Below are positions 6,109-9,390 of a stretch of DNA of 9,390 bases, in pieces (positions within the stretch are counted from its first letter, which is position 1; each line of letters starts with the position of its first letter). The notes below the pieces were generated by a model that saw only the letters and a list, made by a program, of their open reading frames with translations, had not been told where the DNA came from and made no database searches. Source of the stretch: Alphaproteobacteria bacterium (GTDB lineage Bacteria; Pseudomonadota; Alphaproteobacteria; CAAHEQ01; UBA3637); contig JAFXFY010000199.1 in the NCBI GenBank assembly GCA_017513365.1, forward strand, positions 1 through 9,390. The letters run 5' to 3'. The translations under genes were made by a program, and so were the position numbers.

Positions 6109-6402
6109 TTAACTTTTTGGTTATAAATGTAAATAAAATGTTTGACACAATATATAGTATATTTAAAACAATATGTTGTGTTTTTGACTATATATGGGGT
6201 ACAAAATTAACTCTTTGTTAATAAAAATAAAGGGGGTATTTAGTGGATTTTGACGACTCTGAAGTAAGGGAAAATCAGAACAAAAATCAAAGGGTTGTCC
6301 TTATCATTTTTAGAATTTCAAAAATGGATAATAGTATGGGCGAGGACAAAGAACACATATAGGAAGTTTGAGTGAAAAACAACTTATTAAAGAGAGAATG
6401 CG
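6109..6402. other. Intergenic region between dnaA and the glycosylase gene: AT-rich dyads, possible origin-like DNA
   Basis: No recognisable gene is present. The dnaA-proximal half (6109-6230) is very AT-rich and carries two inverted repeats: an 11-bp pair (6145-6155 with 6171-6181, one mismatch) and a perfect 9-bp pair (6150-6158 with 6187-6195). DnaA-box-like nonamers are weak: TGTTAATAA (6216-6224) and AATGGATAA (6323-6331) each match seven of nine positions of the consensus on the reverse strand. A second hairpin (6301-6311 with 6320-6331, 11 pairs and one bulge) has no T-run. Position beside dnaA and high AT would suit an origin, but the boxes are too few and poor to call oriC. Confidence 0.3.
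6243..6362 (+). CDS. Doubtful 39-codon open frame
   Basis: A GTG at 6243 follows a purine-rich AGGGGG (6231-6236) at a plausible distance and opens a 39-codon frame ending in TAG. The product begins with an acidic stretch (DFDDSE), has a short hydrophobic run (VVLIIF) and ends acidic. I recognise nothing in it. In its favour is the ribosome-site spacing, with a G-run like the one before hsp20. Against it are the GTG start, the small size, no clear promoter, and overlap with a hairpin at 6301-6331. It is listed so that the gap is documented. Confidence 0.15.
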   Translation: MDFDDSEVRENQNKNQRVVLIIFRISKMDNSMGEDKEHI

Positions 6403-7176
6403 TTAAATAGATTCGTTTTCAGATTCGCTCATTTTGGCTTTTAGGCGTTTTAAATCCTCCCAAGCATACTTTTTATGTGATTGATTTTTCAATAAATATG
6501 CTGGAGAAAATGTAGCGGTCATCGGAATCGGTGCCGACAGATTTTCAGATTGATAAGCGTGAAAAGTTCCTCTGGCTCGGGATAAACTATCAATCCCAAG
6601 TAAGGCACCGGATGTTAAAGCCCCAAATAACAAAATAAAACGAGGATTTACCAATTCAATATGGCGTTTTACAAAAGGAAGACAGTATGCAATTTCCGCT
6701 GGAGTTGGTTTGCGTCCGCCCGGTGCTCGCCATGGGATAAGGGTTGTTAGGTAGCACTCTGTTTCCAAATTTAAGCCGATACCCGCCATCATTTTTTTGA
6801 GCAGTTCACCGTGTTCTCCTGTAAAGGGGTGTCCGGCTAAATCATCGGAGGCTTCAGGCATATCCCCGATAATCATTAAAGGAGCAGAGGGAAGGCCACG
6901 GGCAAAAACGGTATTAGCAGCCGTTTTTTTGAGAGTGGCAGCCTCAAAAGTATGTAAAAATTGTGAAAGAGAGGCAATATCTGTCGCCGACAGTGCTGTT
7001 GTAATAGCCGCTTGAACAACAGTATCTGTTTGTGGCTTGATGGATATTGCATGCGATGTATCGTTTGATGGGATTATTTTTTTTTCTTGTTTTTTTAATC
7101 GGTTGATGGGCGTTTCGGATATTGTTTCATCCACCCCCATGCGTGTCAGCCAACGTAATTTTTGATATAGAGTCAT
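6403..7176 (-). CDS. Family 4 uracil-DNA glycosylase homologue with degenerate motifs
   Basis: The N-terminus (LRWLTRMGVDETISETPINRL, residues 7-27) and overall order match alphaproteobacterial family 4 uracil-DNA glycosylases, which remove uracil from DNA using an Fe-S-stabilised fold. Landmarks are GDMPEASDD (104-112, usually GEAPGxxED), HPFTGEHGELL (116-126, usually PFVGxSGQLL), PWRAPGGRKPTPAEIAYCLPF (148-168) and TFSPAYLLK (222-230, usually T-x-HPAYLLR). Several key positions differ. The N-terminal Fe-S cysteine pair is replaced (FEAATL, 77-82), the cysteine before RPPGNR is Trp149, leaving Cys165 alone, and the HP histidine is Ser224. The 257-residue length is near normal and the frame is intact, so it is not a simple pseudogene. 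Membership is sure; glycosylase activity is doubtful. The ribosome site is weak (AGAAG). It is divergent from the TPR gene. Confidence 0.8.
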   Translation of the reverse strand: MTLYQKLRWLTRMGVDETISETPINRLKKQEKKIIPSNDTSHAISIKPQTDTVVQAAITTALSATDIASLSQFLHTFEAATLKKTAANTVFARGLPSAPLMIIGDMPEASDDLAGHPFTGEHGELLKKMMAGIGLNLETECYLTTLIPWRAPGGRKPTPAEIAYCLPFVKRHIELVNPRFILLFGALTSGALLGIDSLSRARGTFHAYQSENLSAPIPMTATFSPAYLLKNQSHKKYAWEDLKRLKAKMSESENESI

Positions 7177-7197
7177 TTTTTATCTTCTTTTTGTTAT

Positions 7198-7219
7198 AAA
7201 AAGATGATATCATATTTTT
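7198..7219. repeat. 22-bp near-perfect palindrome in the glycosylase/TPR divergent spacer
   Basis: A perfect 10-bp core ATGATATCAT (7204-7213) is flanked by a single mismatch (7203/7214) and then by AAAAA (7198-7202) and TTTTT (7215-7219). Ten of eleven pairs match. The symmetry and the lack of a loop suit a dimeric-protein operator better than an RNA hairpin. Confidence 0.5.
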
Positions 7220-7232
7220 CATTAAAATGAAA
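7217..7232. repeat. 16-bp perfect palindrome overlapping the first
   Basis: TTTCATTAAAATGAAA reads the same on both strands and overlaps the 22-bp palindrome by three bases. It lies 32 bases before the TPR start codon. A T-run (7234-7239) follows, but with only two central unpaired bases a strong terminator is unlikely. Confidence 0.45.
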
Positions 7233-7263
7233 GTTTTTTATAGATAAGAAAGTTAATAAACGA

Positions 7264-8964
7264 ATGAAAAAAGTTCTTTTTGCTCTTTTTTGTTTGGCGA
7301 TGGCCTCTATTGGATTTGTTGGTGGTTTGTGGTTTTCTGGATATAAAATGACACCAATGGTTTTATCTAATAGTATCAAATCTGTCAGACATCTTCCCGA
7401 AACAGCCGATTTAGGGGCTTATTTGGCCGGTATATTGGCTCGCAACAATCAAGATGTTGAAGAGGCCGCAAATTATTATGAGCAAGCTTATTTGGGGGAT
7501 CCGAAAAATCCGGAGTTAATTCGTGAAACGTATTTACTCAGCGGATTGGCTGGTCATTTTGATGTTTTTATGCAAACAGCCGAACAATTGGCTGAATACA
7601 AAAATTCATATTACGCCCCTTTGTTTTTAGCATCAGCGGCTATAAAACAAGAAAAATATGAGCAAGCATTAAAATTGAGTCCGGTTTTTAATTCTCCCGA
7701 TTATGCTCAAGGTGTTTTATATGCTGTGATTCGGGCGTGGAGTCATGCGGCACTAGGTCATGATATTCGTGCATTTCAAGCCTTAATTCCCTTAAAAACC
7801 AAAGAGGAAATGAAAGGCATTTATTGGTATCAACGTGCTTTAATTGCCATTTATTTAAATCAACCGCAAACGGCTAAGGAAGCATTTGAACAGTTGATTC
7901 AACTGGAAATGCCGACAATTACCTCTTTAATGGCTGCCAGATGGTTTTATACCTCTTTAAATGAGTGGACAAACGATAATGCCATGAAGCAAAAATATGA
8001 AACGGCCGTTCAAAAAAACAATGCGTTAGGGGAAATATTGGTTACACGGGCGGATGAATTTCAAGGTGTGTCACCAACATTTGGGGTAGCGGATACGTTC
8101 TTTTTGATTTCCACTGTTTGGGATGGGCAAGGTAAATCAGCCGAAACCGGATTAATGTTTAATCAATTGGCTTTATATTTAATGCCAGAGAGCAATGTTT
8201 ACAAAATTTGGGGTGGCGAACAATTTGAGGCAATAGAGTATTATACCGAAGCGAATAAATTATATGATTCGGTTAATCCGACGTCTGATACCATTTTGTT
8301 TAAAAAAGCACTGAATTTTATGATGATGAATCAAATGGATGAGGCAGAAAAAATTTTACTTTGGCTGTCCCAACGAATGCCCTCTCATGTGATGTTAATG
8401 ACAATGCTGGGTAATTTGTATCGTGATACGAATCGCTTTCAAATGGCGGAACAAAAATATAACTGGGTGTTGGAACATATAAATGGTGCGGATAAAAAGG
8501 AGGTGGCTCGTGTGTATTTTATGCGAGCCGTTGTCCAAGATAAAATGGGCCATAAAGAAAATCGGGATGATAGTTTATTGCAAGCGTTAACAATAACACC
8601 GAATGATTCTGAAATTTTGAATTATTTGGGCTATGTTTGGTTAGATGAGGAAAAAAATATATCTGAAGCAATGCAATATATTTATCGTGCCCATCAATTA
8701 GCCCCAAAAAAGCCACATATTTGGGATTCGCTTGCATGGGGATATTATCGTCAAGGGGAATATCAAAAAGCGTTAAGTTTTGCTGAGAGGGCGGCAGATA
8801 TGATACCGTATAGTGCTTTGGTTCAATCTCATTTGGGGGATATTTATTTAGCGCTTGGACGTAAGCGAGAAGCAGGTTATCAATATCATAAAGCATTAAA
8901 TTTAAAAGAAGATATGACCGATAATTTGAAGGGGCAATTACTCCAAAAAGTATCTGTTCAGTGA
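7264..8964 (+). CDS. Exported or membrane-anchored TPR-repeat protein
   Basis: This 566-residue protein starts with MKK and a hydrophobic helix (about 4-24), an uncleaved anchor or signal peptide, putting the rest in the periplasm. No lipobox precedes Cys10. The first TPR-like unit (about 50-83: LGAYLAGILARNN, AANYYEQAYLGDPKNPEL) is typical of the long alphaproteobacterial TPR proteins. A middle part (about 90-340) is helical but degenerate. The C-terminal half holds at least five units, the clearest three at about 449-550 (NYLGYVWLDE, DSLAWGYYRQGEYQKAL, SHLGDIYLALGRKREA). TPRs make helical scaffolds for protein binding; I know no defined function and infer none. The start at 7264 fits the signal segment, though only a weak AAGAAAG lies upstream. 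It is divergent from the glycosylase, and the last gene before the rRNA promoter. Confidence 0.88.
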   Translation: MKKVLFALFCLAMASIGFVGGLWFSGYKMTPMVLSNSIKSVRHLPETADLGAYLAGILARNNQDVEEAANYYEQAYLGDPKNPELIRETYLLSGLAGHFDVFMQTAEQLAEYKNSYYAPLFLASAAIKQEKYEQALKLSPVFNSPDYAQGVLYAVIRAWSHAALGHDIRAFQALIPLKTKEEMKGIYWYQRALIAIYLNQPQTAKEAFEQLIQLEMPTITSLMAARWFYTSLNEWTNDNAMKQKYETAVQKNNALGEILVTRADEFQGVSPTFGVADTFFLISTVWDGQGKSAETGLMFNQLALYLMPESNVYKIWGGEQFEAIEYYTEANKLYDSVNPTSDTILFKKALNFMMMNQMDEAEKILLWLSQRMPSHVMLMTMLGNLYRDTNRFQMAEQKYNWVLEHINGADKKEVARVYFMRAVVQDKMGHKENRDDSLLQALTITPNDSEILNYLGYVWLDEEKNISEAMQYIYRAHQLAPKKPHIWDSLAWGYYRQGEYQKALSFAERAADMIPYSALVQSHLGDIYLALGRKREAGYQYHKALNLKEDMTDNLKGQLLQKVSVQ

Positions 8965-8995
8965 TTTTTTGGGGGTGCAATATACAAAAAATACG

Positions 8996-9054
8996 AATCT
9001 GATTCGGAAAAATAATCAGATTATAAAGTAAAAACGGTGTTTTTATCTTTTTTT
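8996..9054. terminator. Hairpins after the TPR gene, possible bidirectional transcription end
   Basis: A perfect nine-pair stem (8996-9004 with 9014-9022, nine-base loop) lies 31 bases past the TPR stop. Read on the minus strand it is followed within four bases by a T-run (8985-8990). On the plus strand a second, AT-only-based stem AAAAAC/GTTTTT (9030-9044) leads into a T-rich stretch (9046-9054). Together they probably end the TPR transcript, but neither is a textbook terminator. Confidence 0.4.
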
Positions 9055-9154
9055 ATAGGATTGTTTTTATGTTTTTTAGGGAATAAGAAGGGGAAAATAT
9101 CGGTTGATTATCTAAATACCACACGAAAAATAATATGAAAATCAATTGAATGTC

Positions 9155-9190
9155 AAAAAAATGCATTTTTATTGAAAAAAGTTCAAAAAA
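9155..9190 (+). promoter_or_regulatory. Phased A-tracts and a 14-bp palindrome upstream of the rRNA-type promoter
   Basis: A-runs at 9155-9161, 9175-9180 and 9185-9190 are spaced about 20 and 10 bp, so they face the same side of the helix and should bend DNA or act as an UP element. The first run is the left arm of a perfect palindrome AAAAATGCATTTTT (9157-9170). This architecture is common in front of strong stable-RNA promoters. Confidence 0.45.
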
Positions 9191-9194
9191 GTTG

Positions 9195-9223
9195 TTGACA
9201 TTTGTTTTGAATTGGTATAATAT
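9195..9223 (+). promoter_or_regulatory. Strong promoter, probably for an rRNA operon
   Basis: A consensus TTGACA (9195-9200) is followed at 17 bp by TAATAT (9218-9223); an overlapping consensus TATAAT (9216-9221) lies at 15 bp. Transcription should begin near 9229. A perfect -35, upstream A-tracts and the rRNA-type leader behind it make this the strongest promoter in the window. Confidence 0.7.
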
Positions 9224-9228
9224 CCCAC

Positions 9229-9390
9229 TCACCGCCGCGAAAGACGGCAAGTTCTTAAGACATAGTGAATAATGTAAAGAAGAGACGGATGCACGGGCAG
9301 TTGTTGGCTGTTTTAGGATAGACGAGGCTGTTAGTGCATTGGAACTATGAGACGGACTGGTTAAGAATAATCAGTGAAGTGTATAGGCAA
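9229..9390 (+). other. rRNA precursor leader (start of an rRNA operon or separate rRNA gene), running off the right edge
   Basis: No coding frame fits. A small hairpin GCCG/CGGC (9234-9237 with 9245-9248) precedes GTTCTTAAGACA (9251-9262). That resembles the BoxA antitermination signal (TGTTCTTTGACA) with one extra base, and the next bases TAGTGAATAATG (9263-9274) are typical after BoxA in alphaproteobacterial rRNA leaders and spacers. A perfect six-pair stem ATGCAC/GTGCAT (9289-9294 with 9334-9339) follows, as expected of precursor processing structures. Mature 16S or 23S sequence is not recognisable before the edge, so I cannot say which rRNA comes next; a promoter-proximal leader favours 16S unless the rRNA genes are split. 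Confidence 0.6.

Noticed and set aside
6301..6331. Intrinsic terminator downstream of the glycosylase gene
   Set aside because: The 11-pair AT-rich stem with one bulge is not followed by a T-run on either strand.
6797..7015. Plus-strand open frame opposite the glycosylase gene
   Set aside because: Shadow of the conserved glycosylase frame, with no supporting signals.
8519..8980. 153-codon reverse-strand open frame opposite the end of the TPR gene
   Set aside because: It mirrors the TPR coding frame, has no ribosome site or recognisable domain, and the plus-strand TPR repeats are unmistakable.
9053..9250. Reverse-strand 65-codon frame before the right edge
   Set aside because: It spans the rRNA-type promoter and A-tracts; its Phe/Ile/Leu-rich product reflects AT-rich DNA, and no ribosome site is seen.
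9360..9390. Start of mature 23S rRNA at the right edge
   Set aside because: GGTTAAG (9359-9365) and the final AGGCAA recall the 23S 5' end, but the highly conserved GGTGGATGCC block is absent.

Overview
The window looks like an ordinary chromosomal stretch of an AT-rich alphaproteobacterium. Three things support this placement. An Hsp20-family gene overlaps a small gene whose product has the DUF1150 pattern ending in -VH, a pairing typical of Alphaproteobacteria. The family 4 uracil-DNA glycosylase homologue has the alphaproteobacterial N-terminus (LRW...GVDE...PINRL). The right edge has a BoxA-like sequence and a GACATAGTGAAT block typical of alphaproteobacterial rRNA precursors. The low G+C and the gene mix would suit an uncultured host-associated lineage, but that is inference. 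I see no insertion sequence, phage gene, tRNA, CRISPR array or defence system.

Left part (1-2059, plus strand): the C-terminal half of an M23/LytM peptidase, cut by the window edge. Then comes a sigma70-like promoter, a terminator-like hairpin, and a greA-trxB pair (transcript cleavage factor, thioredoxin reductase). The hairpin lies between the apparent greA promoter and the greA ribosome binding site, so it may attenuate greA.

Middle (2060-6045): anmK (anhydro-MurNAc kinase, peptidoglycan recycling) on the minus strand is divergent from a short single-pass membrane protein on the plus strand. That short gene converges on a cold-shock-domain gene, and its likely intrinsic terminator lies inside the cold-shock coding sequence. 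Upstream on the minus strand is a tightly overlapping trio, dnaA-hsp20-DUF1150 (8-nt and 4-nt overlaps). It points at the cold-shock gene with no obvious terminator between. The replication initiator is therefore apparently co-transcribed with a small heat-shock chaperone.

Right part (6046-9390): about 360 bases upstream of dnaA carry the dnaA promoter, AT-rich dyads and at most one doubtful 39-codon frame. Next is a family 4 uracil-DNA glycosylase homologue that has lost most of its expected signature residues. It is divergent from a 566-residue exported TPR protein, and the spacer between them holds two near-perfect palindromes. After the TPR gene come hairpins, a 14-bp palindrome, phased A-tracts, a strong promoter and the first ~160 nt of what appears to be an rRNA precursor leader running off the window.

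I found no convincing new multi-gene system. The most interesting points are the degenerate glycosylase, the dnaA/heat-shock overlap operon, the greA leader hairpin, the terminator embedded in a convergent gene, and the paired palindromes at the glycosylase/TPR junction.
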